Origin: Vampirovibrio chlorellavorus
Lineage (GTDB): Bacteria > Cyanobacteriota > Vampirovibrionia > Vampirovibrionales > Vampirovibrionaceae
NCBI GenBank assembly: GCA_001858525.1
Contig: LAPX01000014.1
Coordinates: 1 to 64,000, forward strand
Reading direction: 5' to 3'
Length of the DNA: 64,000 bases
The number at the start of each line of letters is the position of its first letter. Within the stretch, counting starts at the first letter, position 1. The notes below the pieces were generated by a model, which ran no database searches, was not told the DNA's origin, and saw only the letters and a list, made by a program, of their open reading frames with translations. Below are positions 9,218-18,039 of this stretch, in pieces. Made by a program: the position numbers and the translations under genes.

Positions 9218-10301
9218 GCAGAACCTCATCACCGGGCGTTTGCGCAAGTACCATTCCAACTTCTACTACGTGGAAGCGGATGGCGTTGAATATGAATGCG
9301 CCTTGCGCGGGTTGATCAAGAAAGAGGGCACCGAGCCTTTGGTGGGCGATTTCGTAGAACTGGACAGCGTTCAGCCCCAAAGCAAAACGGCCCGCATCCA
9401 CAGGGTTTTACCCCGAAAAAACACCATCAGCCGCCCCAAGCTGGCCAATGTAGATCAGGTCTTCGTAGTCTACTCGCTGAAAGAGCCCGACTTTGACCCC
9501 AACCAGATGGATCGCTACCTCACCCATATCGAATTGGCGGGTTTACGTTCCATTCTGTGCATTAGCAAAGCCGATTTAGCGGCAACGAATGAGGATTTGG
9601 CCAGCATCCAAACCCTGTACGGGGATCAATTGGGCTACACCGTGTTTTTTTCCTCCGTGCGTAACCCAAAAAGTCTAGAAACCATCCGGCAATTGGTGAA
9701 AGACAAGATCAGCGTATTGGCTGGCCCCAGTGGCAGCGGGAAATCCTCCCTGCTCAACGCCCTCAACCCCACTTTGCAGCTGCGGGTAGGGGAGATCTCT
9801 GAAAAGATAGCCCGAGGGCAGCACACCACTCGCCATGTGGAGTTATTGACCCTGTTTGCCGATCAACCGGAGACCCTGATCGCCGACACCCCCGGCTTCA
9901 GCAATTTAAAACTCAATTACGTGTTACCAGAGCGCTTGCGGGATGCTTTTCGGGAATTTGCTCCTTATCAGAGCGCCTGTGCCTTCTCCGACTGCTTGCA
10001 CGTGGATGAGGAAGGCTGTTCTGTATTGGCCCACCGGGCAAACATCGCCGATAGTCGTTATCAGAGTTATCTGAACATGCTGGCCGAAGCCCGCCAATAT
10101 AAGGAAACGGTGAATAGCAGCAGCCAAAAAGCCGAATTCGGCTACAAGCAACTGGACCGCAAAGGCAAGGACGGCCTGCGCATTTTGCGCTTGAAGGAAA
10201 AGAACCGGGATGCCTCCCGTCGGGTGGCCCGTCAGCAGGTCAGTCAGATGGAAGGCGAATTGCCAGAAGATTTGCTGACCTCGGATCTGGATGCAGACTA
10301 G
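9207..10301 (+). CDS. rsgA: Ribosome small-subunit-dependent GTPase A
   Basis: RsgA is a circularly permuted GTPase that acts in late 30S subunit maturation. In order the protein shows an N-terminal OB fold (TGRLRKYHSNFYYVEADG to VGDFVELD), the G4 motif SKAD, the P-loop GPSGSGKSSLLN, the G3 motif DTPGF and the C-terminal zinc knuckle CAFSDCLHVDEEGC. The start is TTG 9207: AGGAGG lies nine bases upstream, the frame then begins with the OB fold, and upstream in-frame sequence back to 8919 is only the shadow of mqnA. At 364 residues it is slightly long, with a Lys/Arg-rich tail. It is translationally coupled to mqnA with no obvious functional link. Confidence 0.93.
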   Translation: MSTEQNLITGRLRKYHSNFYYVEADGVEYECALRGLIKKEGTEPLVGDFVELDSVQPQSKTARIHRVLPRKNTISRPKLANVDQVFVVYSLKEPDFDPNQMDRYLTHIELAGLRSILCISKADLAATNEDLASIQTLYGDQLGYTVFFSSVRNPKSLETIRQLVKDKISVLAGPSGSGKSSLLNALNPTLQLRVGEISEKIARGQHTTRHVELLTLFADQPETLIADTPGFSNLKLNYVLPERLRDAFREFAPYQSACAFSDCLHVDEEGCSVLAHRANIADSRYQSYLNMLAEARQYKETVNSSSQKAEFGYKQLDRKGKDGLRILRLKEKNRDASRRVARQQVSQMEGELPEDLLTSDLDAD

Positions 10302-10309
10302 AATGAGCA

Positions 10310-10339
10310 TTCACAGAGCCCCTACCCGCCCGGTATAAT
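10310..10339 (+). promoter_or_regulatory. Promoter of ispA giving a nearly leaderless transcript
   Basis: TTCACA (10310-10315), 18 bases and TATAAT (10334-10339) match sigma-70 boxes. The -10 ends nine bases before the ispA ATG (10349), so transcription would begin within about three bases of the start codon. Confidence 0.65.
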
Positions 10340-10348
10340 GTTGAGCCT

Positions 10349-11311
10349 ATGAACACACAAACGCCCCAGCCCATGACCCACTTACCCACTCAAAGCTACG
10401 AAAGCTTATTCAGCGCCAGTATTGAACAGATCAATCAAGCCTTGGAGCGCGCTCTGGACAAGCGGGCCTACGACACCTCCTCCCAGGCCAACGGCTTGTG
10501 GGAAGCCATGCGTTACGGCACGCTGGATGGGGGCAAGCGGATTCGGTCCATCTTGGCACTGGAAGCCTGTAAGGCCTGTGGCGGGGACATCGAGAGCATT
10601 CTGCCGACGGCCTGCGCCATTGAGATGGTACACGCCCAAAGCCTGATTCATGATGACTTGCCCTGCATGGACAATGACGACATGCGGCGGGGCAAACCCA
10701 GTGTGCACAAAGCGTTTGGGGAATCCACCGCCGTGCTGGCCGGAGACGCCCTGATTGCCCTGGCCTTTGGCCTGATTGCCAAGGAAACCCAACTCCGTGG
10801 AAAAGCCACGCCCCAGCATCTCTTATCCGTGATTGGCGATTTTTCCGATGTGACCAGCGTTCAAGGACTGGTCAACGGGCAATTTGTGGATATTCTGTAC
10901 GAAGGCCAACCCTTCACCCCGGACATTCTGGAGTACATTCACACCTTTAAGACCGGGGCCCTGTTCCGTTTCAGCCTGCGGGCCGGTGCCAAACTGGCCG
11001 GAGCCGATGCAATCGTTGTGGATCGCTTTACCCAATTGGGCGAAAAACTGGGTCTGGCGTTCCAGATTGTCGATGATCTGCTGGACATTGACTCCACCAC
11101 GGAAACCCTGGGTAAAACGGCCGGGAAGGATCAGTTACAGGAAAAAGCCACCTATCCAGCCTTTTTTGGCGTAGAGGCCTCTCGTCAGCAAGTTGAACAA
11201 CTCTCTCAGGATGCCCTGGCCTTGCTGGAGGAGACAGCAGGCATGCCGCCGGGGTATGATAGTACTAATCTAAAAACCTTGGTAGCATTCATTGCCAACC
11301 GGCTCCACTAA
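10349..11311 (+). CDS. ispA: Short-chain polyprenyl diphosphate synthase (FPP/GGPP synthase)
   Basis: This trans-prenyltransferase condenses isopentenyl diphosphate with allylic diphosphates. The first aspartate-rich motif is DDLPCMDNDDMRRG, with the two extra residues typical of bacterial farnesyl/geranylgeranyl synthases, preceded by GGKRIR; the second is DDLLDIDSTTETLGKTAGKD. Length is 320 residues including a slightly long N-terminus rich in Gln and Pro. No Shine-Dalgarno is present, and a TATAAT nine bases before the ATG suggests leaderless or near-leaderless translation. Chain length cannot be fixed from sequence alone. Its product would feed undecaprenyl diphosphate and menaquinone side-chain synthesis. 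Confidence 0.92.
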   Translation: MNTQTPQPMTHLPTQSYESLFSASIEQINQALERALDKRAYDTSSQANGLWEAMRYGTLDGGKRIRSILALEACKACGGDIESILPTACAIEMVHAQSLIHDDLPCMDNDDMRRGKPSVHKAFGESTAVLAGDALIALAFGLIAKETQLRGKATPQHLLSVIGDFSDVTSVQGLVNGQFVDILYEGQPFTPDILEYIHTFKTGALFRFSLRAGAKLAGADAIVVDRFTQLGEKLGLAFQIVDDLLDIDSTTETLGKTAGKDQLQEKATYPAFFGVEASRQQVEQLSQDALALLEETAGMPPGYDSTNLKTLVAFIANRLH

Positions 11312-11399
11312 TTATTCAGGATTATAAGACCACCCCGTTGGCCACAAAGAGGTTCCTCAAAAGTAATTCGATGGTACAGTATTGTATTGGAAATCAGCC

Positions 11400-11858
11400 A
11401 TGAGCATGGGCGGTACCAGTCTGGAAGTGATTTTGGTGGGCGTCACCGCTGCCATTAGCGCCCAGTTGCTCAAATGCCTGATCAACTTTGTGTATCGCAA
11501 GCCGGTGGACTTTCGGTTGCTGGTACATACCGGCGGAATGCCCAGCTCTCATAGTGCTTTGGTGGCCAGCGTGGCCACCAGTGTTGGCCTGATTGACGGC
11601 TATCGCTCCACCACCTTCGCCGTGGCCTTTACCCTGGCTGCCATTGTCATGTACGATGCCGCCGGATTGCGCCGGGCCGCCGGAAAAATGGCCGGTATCC
11701 TCAACCGCATCACCGAAGATCTCTACATCCATCGCCCGGATCATGTGCCAGACCGCCTACGGGAATTGCTGGGCCATACCCCGGTGGAAGTCATCGCCGG
11801 AGCCCTGTACGGGGTATTCGTGGCCTATCTTTACCGCATTCAGCTCGGCGGCGTATGA
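11400..11858 (+). CDS. Divergent PAP2 family (DUF212/YuiD-like) membrane protein
   Basis: This about 152-residue protein belongs to the DUF212 family related to PAP2 phosphatases. It has the conserved HTGGMPSSHSALVASVATSVG block, ending in the phosphatase-like SSH, then MYDAAGLRRAAGKMA and LGHTPVEVIAGALYG. Four hydrophobic segments are visible. Family members are thought to act on lipid diphosphates, but no substrate is established. The ATG at 11400 (or 11406) is preferred over an upstream TTG at 11382. The stop overlaps the start of the GH6 gene by four bases (ATGA), so the two are co-translated. It follows ispA, hinting at an isoprenoid-phosphate role (inference). Confidence 0.88.
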   Translation: MSMGGTSLEVILVGVTAAISAQLLKCLINFVYRKPVDFRLLVHTGGMPSSHSALVASVATSVGLIDGYRSTTFAVAFTLAAIVMYDAAGLRRAAGKMAGILNRITEDLYIHRPDHVPDRLRELLGHTPVEVIAGALYGVFVAYLYRIQLGGV

Positions 11859-13084
11859 GCGTTCGGGCTATGAAGCCAGTGCTGTTCATTCTGAGTGGAG
11901 CCTTTCTTTTCCTGCTACTGGGCTGGACCTGGTCAGAATTGCCTCGCCCCAGCAGCCAGCTGGCCCCCATCTGGAGCAACAGCTATAAACTCTACGCACG
12001 GGCCCATGCCATTTGGCTGGATCGCTACGATGCAGTGGGGACCAACCTGCCCCTGTTGCAAAAAACCTTACAAGCGGCGGCCAAGGCCAAACAAATCCCG
12101 GAGCTGGTCATTTACGCCATCCCCTTGCGGGATTTGGGACAGGCCTCTGAAGGGGGCTTTGCCACCTATACTGACTACTGGGCAGACAACCAGAAAAACG
12201 CGGCGCTGATCGCTCAATTTCACCAGGCCACGGGGATTTCGCCGGTTATTTACCTGGAGCCGGACAGCTTGCCCCTGGCAGTGCAATATTGCCGCGATGA
12301 GGGCAACAGCGCTGAAGCCACCGGCATTTACGCGGAACGGGTGCGCATCATGCGAAAACTGATTCCCCTTTATCAGCAAGCCGGGGCCAAAGTGTATCTG
12401 GAAGCCGGACACAGCGGCTGGTTTGACTACGGGGATGAGGACATCCAACGCATCGCCCAAGCCATGATTGAAGCCAACATCGCTCAGGCCGATGGCTTGG
12501 CCACCAACGTTTCCAACCGACAACCGGTGGATCAGGAAGCCCACTACCTGCGCCGCTTATTGCCCCTATTAAAACAGCCCCGCCTCAAACAGCCTGGGCT
12601 GGATGTCCGAGTAGACACCAGTCGCAACGGTGGAAAAACCAAAGCCCGGCAATACTATCTGCATCCCAAGGGGCTGCTGATTGATAACGAACACCCCACG
12701 GGTCGCTGGGTGGGAACTTGGCAACCCGATGACCACGGTGTCATACTCCTGAAGCCTTTTTTCGGGAAGTCCCGCGCCTTGGCCCGCTTGACCGAGAAAG
12801 AAAAGTACACTTACGACGCACGACGGAACATATTGAGCGCTCCCCCTTGGCTGGATGCGGTGGGCGATGTCAAACTGGGGCCTGCTCCCAGCGATCAGCC
12901 ACCGGAGAGCGTAAGCGATGTGATTGGGCATTTTCGGGATATTAAACCGCCCGATGACTGCGATGGGGCGCTTAATTGCCCTCCGGGGGCCTCCAAGCAA
13001 AGCATTTGGCAGGAAACAGCCAACCGGCAGGGCCAACAGCAATGGACGGTACCAAAAGGCCTCTGGAGTCCCAGCCAGCCCTAA
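11855..13084 (+). CDS. Glycoside hydrolase family 6 (cellulase-like), membrane-anchored or exported
   Basis: The 409-residue protein matches GH6 endoglucanases/cellobiohydrolases, which cleave beta-1,4-glucan with inversion. Motifs in order: VIYAIPLRDLGQASEGG with the conserved Asp, PVIYLEPDSLPL with the general acid Asp, VYLEAGHSGWFDYG, DGLATNVSNRQP, DTSRNGGKTKA with the third conserved Asp, and IKPPDDCDG in place of the usual KPPGESDG. An N-terminal hydrophobic segment (residues 8-24) acts as signal or anchor. The C-terminal 40 residues are Gln/Pro-rich. It overlaps the DUF212 gene by 4 bp. A plant or algal cell wall is a plausible substrate, but a self-produced glucan cannot be excluded. 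Confidence 0.85.
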   Translation: MSVRAMKPVLFILSGAFLFLLLGWTWSELPRPSSQLAPIWSNSYKLYARAHAIWLDRYDAVGTNLPLLQKTLQAAAKAKQIPELVIYAIPLRDLGQASEGGFATYTDYWADNQKNAALIAQFHQATGISPVIYLEPDSLPLAVQYCRDEGNSAEATGIYAERVRIMRKLIPLYQQAGAKVYLEAGHSGWFDYGDEDIQRIAQAMIEANIAQADGLATNVSNRQPVDQEAHYLRRLLPLLKQPRLKQPGLDVRVDTSRNGGKTKARQYYLHPKGLLIDNEHPTGRWVGTWQPDDHGVILLKPFFGKSRALARLTEKEKYTYDARRNILSAPPWLDAVGDVKLGPAPSDQPPESVSDVIGHFRDIKPPDDCDGALNCPPGASKQSIWQETANRQGQQQWTVPKGLWSPSQP

Positions 13085-13190
13085 AGATCCGTGTCAAAAC
13101 AAAATCCAACAACCACCAAAGCGCAAACGCAAAGCAGCGTCCAATCGAGATTGGCACACCGTAAAGAAAGAGATAGGGTCAAGCTCGTGC

Positions 13191-13601
13191 TTAACGGGTC
13201 GCGAGCCCCTTCCGGGTGTCCTCTAACTGCTGAGAAGCGACTTTTCGCTCAACCAACGCTTGGGCGTCCACGCTCTCTAGCTTGTTCAGGCAACTGACCA
13301 GCTCGTTCACGTCGTTTTTAAAGTACTGCCGTACCACTTTTTTCAGGGCCAAAATACCTGCTTCATCCCGATCAACCACGGAACGGTACAGATACTTTTT
13401 GCCGTCCTTTTCCCGCACAGCGATTTCCTTGTCGACCAAGCGATCAAGGACTGTTTTTACGGTGGTATAAGCCCACTTTTTGCTGGGAGATTTAATCTTT
13501 TCCTGAATATCGCCTACAAAAATACGCTCACTGCCATCGCTCTCTAAATCCCAAAGCGCGTTGAGAATGATGTTCTCCAGATCACCCTGCTTTAAGTCCA
13601 T
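13191..13601 (-). CDS. BlaI/MecI/CopY-type transcriptional repressor
   Basis: The protein has the winged-helix layout of the penicillinase-repressor family: a first helix LENIILNALWDLES, the recognition region KKWAYTTVKTVLDRLVDKEI, a wing VREKDGKKYLYRSVV, and a C-terminal helical dimerisation part. Family members bind as dimers and are released by proteolysis or by metal. The ATG at 13601 is chosen because GGAGG lies 12 bases upstream; an in-frame ATG eight codons earlier would place this motif inside the gene. No BlaR1-type sensor is adjacent; a class A beta-lactamase-like gene exists 22 kb away. The target is unknown. It faces the GH6 gene tail to tail. Confidence 0.88.
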   Translation of the reverse strand: MDLKQGDLENIILNALWDLESDGSERIFVGDIQEKIKSPSKKWAYTTVKTVLDRLVDKEIAVREKDGKKYLYRSVVDRDEAGILALKKVVRQYFKNDVNELVSCLNKLESVDAQALVERKVASQQLEDTRKGLATR

Positions 13602-13932
13602 CCCTTCAATCTTCCTCCGAAACATCCATATCTCTAGTGAACTGATAACTGACTTGCTCTCACAATGATCACGAGCAACTGCCTGCCAATACGCGTCTGC
13701 TCAGGGAAAGAGCTTCTAAAAGCCTCACGTCACTTATAAACCCAGAAGGCCCTTCGACTAAATAAAAGGCATTGCTTTCTGAAAGACGAGTATATCCTCA
13801 AAAGCCTGAGCTTGTAAGGCCGTTGAATTAGTATAGTGAAATGAAGGCCGAAAAATCAATGACTTAGTGCAACCAATTTAGTAACTTTTCATTACAGGGC
13901 AGCCCTTTGCCATTTGACAAATGCCGAACCCG
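13602..13932. other. Intergenic region between the BlaI-type gene and scoB
   Basis: No gene was seen in this stretch. It holds the BlaI-type gene's promoter region and a perfect 6-1-6 inverted repeat, CATTTG-A-CAAATG, at 13911-13923, ten bases past the scoB stop codon. The repeat lacks a clear T run, so its role as terminator is uncertain. Confidence 0.4.
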
Positions 13933-14601
13933 CTAAAGTACCATCTCCGGCACGCTGTCCGGAATGACCAAATCGGCCTCGGTCAGGCGCTGAATTTCAT
14001 CCACGCTGACCCCAGGGGCCCGCTCCAGCAAATGAAACCGACCGTCAATCAGTTCCAGCACCGCCAAATCCGTAACCACTTTTTTCACGCAATGTACCCC
14101 GGTCAAGGGCAGGGTGCAGCGTTTTAAAATCTTGGATTCCCCAGCCTTGTTGGCATGCGCCATTGCCACAATAATGTTATCGGCCCCGGCCACCAGATCC
14201 ATGGCCCCCCCCATGCCCTTCACCAGCTTACCGGGAATCATCCAGGAAGCCATGCTTCCCGCTTCATCTACCTCAAAGGCCCCCAGCACGGTCAGGTCCA
14301 CATGGCCGCCCCGTATCATGGCAAAACTATCAGCAGAAGAGAAGTAACAGGCCCCGGTCACGGCAGTGACGGTCTGTTTACCGGCGTTGATCAAATCCGC
14401 ATCGACTTCCGCTTCGGTGGGGAAAGGCCCCATGCCCAGCAAGCCGTTTTCCGACTGGAACAACACCTCGATATCCTGAGGAATATAATTGGCCACCAGC
14501 GTGGGAATGCCAATCCCCAGGTTCACGTAATACCCGTCCCGCAGTTCCTGGGCAATGCGCTGGGCAATCTGATCACGGGTTAATGCCCCTGTAATAGACA
14601 T
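13933..14601 (-). CDS. scoB: 3-oxoacid CoA-transferase subunit B
   Basis: Subunit B of a two-subunit family I CoA-transferase (succinyl-CoA:3-ketoacid type or acetate/acetoacetyl-CoA type). It carries the catalytic glutamate in QSENGLLGMGP, the LGIGIPTLVANY segment near the N-terminus and GGAMDLVAGA further on. The ATG at 14601 lies ten bases after GAGGG; a TTG three codons upstream is the other option. About 222 residues, normal for the subunit. It follows scoA by 111 bp on the minus strand. With sucCD elsewhere in the window this could link acetoacetate or butyrate use to the TCA cycle, but the acyl acceptor cannot be read from sequence. Confidence 0.93.
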   Translation of the reverse strand: MSITGALTRDQIAQRIAQELRDGYYVNLGIGIPTLVANYIPQDIEVLFQSENGLLGMGPFPTEAEVDADLINAGKQTVTAVTGACYFSSADSFAMIRGGHVDLTVLGAFEVDEAGSMASWMIPGKLVKGMGGAMDLVAGADNIIVAMAHANKAGESKILKRCTLPLTGVHCVKKVVTDLAVLELIDGRFHLLERAPGVSVDEIQRLTEADLVIPDSVPEMVL

Positions 14602-14712
14602 TGTTTTCAAGCCCTCATAAATTCATGACTGTGTAAAAAGCCTTTGTCTGTAGCCATTCTTGCAGACGTCCTCTAACAATCAACCGAAAGAAGATTGACG
14701 CATTGGGCGGGT

Positions 14713-15435
14713 CTAGTGGCGCACCGTGCGCTGTTCGATACGCTTCTCAAAGTGCCCCTGAATGACCCGATCCACATAAATACCGGGCGTATGGATGTGC
14801 TCGGGGTCTAAAGTCCCTGCTGGCACAATCTCCTCCACCTCGGCCACTGTGATTTTACCAGCTGTCGCCATCATGGGGTTAAAGTTCATGGCCGTTTTGC
14901 GGTAAACCAGATTGCCCATGGTATCGGCCCGCCAGGCTTTCACCAAGGAAAAATCCGCGGTCAGAGCCGGTTCTAGCACGTACTGGCGCCCCTCAAAGGC
15001 TCGGGTTTCCTTACCTTCAGCCACCAGTGTCCCCACCCCCGTGGCCGTATAAAAAGCCGGAATGCCAGCCCCACCAGCCCGGATTTTTTCAGCCAGAGTG
15101 CCCTGCGGGGTTAAAATCACCTTCATTTCCCCGGACAGAAACAACTCCTCAAACAGGGCATTCTCGCCCACATAGGAGGCAATCATGGTGGCAATCTGGC
15201 GATTTTGCAGCCACAGCCCCAAGCCAAAGCCATCCACCCCGGCGTTGTTGGAAATACAGGTCAGGCCTTTTACCCCGGATTGATAGACGGCCTGAATCAA
15301 GCCTTCCGGAATGCCACAGAGGCCAAAGCCTCCCACCATAACGGTCATGCCCGCCTGAAAGCCCGCCAAAGCTTCCTCATAGGAAGACACCACCTTATGA
15401 AAGCCCTTACCGGACTGGGGTTGTAATACCGCCAC
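14713..15435 (-). CDS. scoA: 3-oxoacid CoA-transferase subunit A
   Basis: Subunit A of the same CoA-transferase. The glycine-rich [13 protein letters not shown] motif, the [15 protein letters not shown] segment, [19 protein letters not shown] and the late [12 protein letters not shown] block all fit the family. The start is GTG 15435, six bases after GGGAGGA. At 240 residues it is a little longer than usual at the C-terminus. It is the upstream gene of the scoA-scoB pair; the 111-bp gap is long for subunits of one enzyme but contains no obvious terminator. Confidence 0.93.
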   Translation of the reverse strand: MAVLQPQSGKGFHKVVSSYEEALAGFQAGMTVMVGGFGLCGIPEGLIQAVYQSGVKGLTCISNNAGVDGFGLGLWLQNRQIATMIASYVGENALFEELFLSGEMKVILTPQGTLAEKIRAGGAGIPAFYTATGVGTLVAEGKETRAFEGRQYVLEPALTADFSLVKAWRADTMGNLVYRKTAMNFNPMMATAGKITVAEVEEIVPAGTLDPEHIHTPGIYVDRVIQGHFEKRIEQRTVRH

Positions 15436-15567
15436 GATTGATCCTCCCTTAAGCTATTCTCCCTCAAGCCCCTCAGCCTGATTCACTCTAGCTATTGTAG
15501 GCAAAGACCGCCCAAAACACCAGCCTTTTTCGCCTTTCAAACCTGAAGAAAAGCGGCCCAAGGCCAC

Positions 15568-16773
15568 TCAATCCAGCAATTGCAAGCGCATGGCCCCGTC
15601 GTAAATCAACTCCAATTGCAGCGCCTCGCCCTTTTTGACAAACCGGGTGGCGGGCAACGTGTAAATAAGATGCGTCCAATGGGTAGGCGGGGCCCAGGGG
15701 GAATTGGTCAGCACGGTTTCCGCATCCAGATGCGCTTTGAAATAACCGCAAAAACTGGTAATCGGACCGTCTTCTTTGGCCACCAACTCGAACCGGGTGA
15801 CAAAAGCCGGGTTTTCCAGAGTCATAAAGTCGATGGCCTGAACCAGTACCGGATCAGTTACCGCCTTATGCAAGGCCGTATTGAAGCGATCCAGCCGCAT
15901 GGTGGCCTTACCGCACAACACATGGCCCAACATGGTAAAGTCGATGCCGTAGAGGTCCTTGAACTCCTCCACTTCCTCCCAGCGGCTTTGATGCAGCCCG
16001 CAGTCAAAGCCAAAGAAGTAAATATCCAGTCCACAGGGGATCATTTGCGCACCGGGCGCTAAAAAGCGACGCCGGGCATCAATGGTGAACTCCAGCACGT
16101 TCTCTTCCAGAATGCCGTTGGCCAGAATCTCGGCCACCAGCAGATTGGGTTTGGGCTGTAAGCGCTCCTCGCTGATATGACTGGAGGCCCCTTCCACAAA
16201 CTCGATTTGAGTATCCAGACCGTTGGCCTTGGCCAGTTGTTCAGCCAAATAAATAATATCAGAGCGGCGTTCAATGGCAAAAATCTTACGGGCACCCGCT
16301 TTAGCGGCGAAGAAAGACAAAACCCCCGAACCACAACCCAAGTCCAGGGCGACGGTCTCCGGGGTGACAGCCCGATCAATGGCCCGGCGATAGGCGGCCA
16401 TGCGCACGTAATCCCGCAGCATAACATGGTGATTTTCCACGTTGATGTGGATATTTTTCCCCAATGTCTCGGACAGTCCGCTTTCTGAGGCCACGGCGGC
16501 TTCGGCTTCATCCGTAATGACAATGCGGCTGGCATACAGGGTTTCTAGATGGGCCTTGATTTTCTCCTGATCGCCCGGTGGCCAGGGTTCCACCAGCTCG
16601 CCCACGCTCTTCCAGTGAATCAACTCGTACAGAATGAGCATGATGTCGTACTTAATGCTCAGACCGTCATCGGAGTGAATATTTTTCAGCAGGATATGCT
16701 CGCCGCCATCGTACTTGAAGTAGGTTTCCGGGTTCAGTTTGACCCTGGTTTTTAAATCCTGAAATTGAGCCAT
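15568..16773 (-). CDS. PRMT-like SAM methyltransferase with PqqD-like N-terminal domain
   Basis: The C-terminal two thirds resemble protein arginine methyltransferases: MLRDYVRMAAYRRAI before motif I LDLGCGSGVLSFFAAKAGA, FAIERR, a double-E-like loop AEILANGILEENV with Glu nine residues apart as in PRMT1, and a THW-like PPTHWTHLIYTLP. Residues about 10-95 (numbered from MAQFQ) start RVKLNPETYF and look like a PqqD-type winged domain, which in other systems binds leader peptides. That N-terminal assignment is inference. ATG 16773 follows GAGAGG by six bases. The gene lies 11 bp downstream of a GNAT gene, so the two probably act together. The substrate is unknown; PRMT-like enzymes are uncommon in bacteria. 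Confidence 0.8.
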   Translation of the reverse strand: MAQFQDLKTRVKLNPETYFKYDGGEHILLKNIHSDDGLSIKYDIMLILYELIHWKSVGELVEPWPPGDQEKIKAHLETLYASRIVITDEAEAAVASESGLSETLGKNIHINVENHHVMLRDYVRMAAYRRAIDRAVTPETVALDLGCGSGVLSFFAAKAGARKIFAIERRSDIIYLAEQLAKANGLDTQIEFVEGASSHISEERLQPKPNLLVAEILANGILEENVLEFTIDARRRFLAPGAQMIPCGLDIYFFGFDCGLHQSRWEEVEEFKDLYGIDFTMLGHVLCGKATMRLDRFNTALHKAVTDPVLVQAIDFMTLENPAFVTRFELVAKEDGPITSFCGYFKAHLDAETVLTNSPWAPPTHWTHLIYTLPATRFVKKGEALQLELIYDGAMRLQLLD

Positions 16774-16784
16774 CAGTCGCCTCT

Positions 16785-17795
16785 CTAACACCATTTCCCG
16801 GGTTGAAACGCCCGCAGTTTTTCCCGCGTCAAATACAAATGCGGATAGTTGTACTCTTCTCGAAAACCCAGCCGCCGATACATTTTAATGGCCCGGATGT
16901 TATCCGTGTCTGTGGTGGCCTTAATCTTCAAAATACTGTTTTGCTCGGCCACCATGTCCTGCACGGTGCGCACAATACAATCTTTCAGCAGCAGGCTGCC
17001 CAGCTTTTTCCGGCGCTCGCCGGGCTTGATGCCAATCAGCGGAATATGCGCCTCCATCAAGCTATCCTGTAACAAAAAACAGAAGCCCACCGGCTCCCCG
17101 TTTTTGAGCAAAATACTGGTACAACGGGGCAAAAACTTACCCATCAACCCCGTGGTCATCAAACCCACCACCTTGCGGGCGCCAGACAGCGTGCGAAAAC
17201 GAGGGTCCCACAGGCTGTCCACGGCATTTTGAAAAGCCTCATGAATGCACTCAGCCACAGCTCCGGCATACTGCGGCTGCCAGCAATCCAGCTGATACTC
17301 CGTCTCCAGTGGTTCAAAGACCTGTTGCTGAAAAATCTGCAAACTGATGCTGTCGGTCAAATCCAGACAAAACTGGGCCTGCCCGATGGGTTTGAATCCA
17401 TACCAGGGCAGCGTTCTGACCAAAGCGTCCTGCGGGCCCAACATGGCGTAACTGACCACGTCCCAGCACTCGGTTTCCCGGTTGTCGGCAATAAAAAGGC
17501 GAATCAGCCGATCCGTGACCGTTTTCAGGTCATCCACTTCCACGTAAATCAGGTTAATTTCAATGGCCCGGTGCTCTTCCTGCCGGTACAACATCAGAGC
17601 AATGGGCTCTGGAGTGGCCGTATCTTCCACCCAGTAGCCGTACAACAGATTACGGGACAAGGATTGAACCAGCGTCTCAAAGGCGATGGGCTCATGGGCC
17701 CACCGGTACTCCGAAATGGCCTTTTGACAAAAGCGCTCGTAAAGACCCCGCAAGGCATCCACAGTGTCTGTCGTAATGCGATGGGCCTGTATCAT
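16785..17795 (-). CDS. Two-domain GNAT N-acetyltransferase
   Basis: This 336-residue protein appears to contain two GNAT folds. The C-terminal one is clearer: ILLKNGEPVGFCFLL, then the acetyl-CoA pyrophosphate loop region IGIKPGERRKKLGSLLL (the usual R-G-x-G-x-G/A is altered to R-K-K-L-G-S), and TDNIRAIKMYRRLGFREE. The N-terminal half (residues 1-150) has a weaker GNAT-like pattern including ETECWDVVSYAMLG and LPWYGF. It is directly upstream of the PRMT-like gene with an 11-bp gap. The acetylated substrate is unknown; double-GNAT proteins include mycothiol synthase-like enzymes, but nothing specific supports that here. Confidence 0.82.
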   Translation of the reverse strand: MIQAHRITTDTVDALRGLYERFCQKAISEYRWAHEPIAFETLVQSLSRNLLYGYWVEDTATPEPIALMLYRQEEHRAIEINLIYVEVDDLKTVTDRLIRLFIADNRETECWDVVSYAMLGPQDALVRTLPWYGFKPIGQAQFCLDLTDSISLQIFQQQVFEPLETEYQLDCWQPQYAGAVAECIHEAFQNAVDSLWDPRFRTLSGARKVVGLMTTGLMGKFLPRCTSILLKNGEPVGFCFLLQDSLMEAHIPLIGIKPGERRKKLGSLLLKDCIVRTVQDMVAEQNSILKIKATTDTDNIRAIKMYRRLGFREEYNYPHLYLTREKLRAFQPGKWC

Positions 17796-18039
17796 AAGTG
17801 CTTGGGGGGCTCTTTTTGAAGGATACTGCGCAAAATCCCAACCTCAACTCTCGGGCCAGTCACCACCCGCTTCCCGGCAGATTACTGGTCTCTGTTATTG
17901 TAGCCCTTTTTCAAAGCGGGAGGAAGAACCGACCGGCATCCCAGGCAGAACACCCGGCCACAGCCCTCCGCTGAACCCCAGCCTCTGGCATGCTTTGTGA
18001 GCCAGCGCTTCTGAAAAAGGCAAGACAAGGCCAGTCAAA

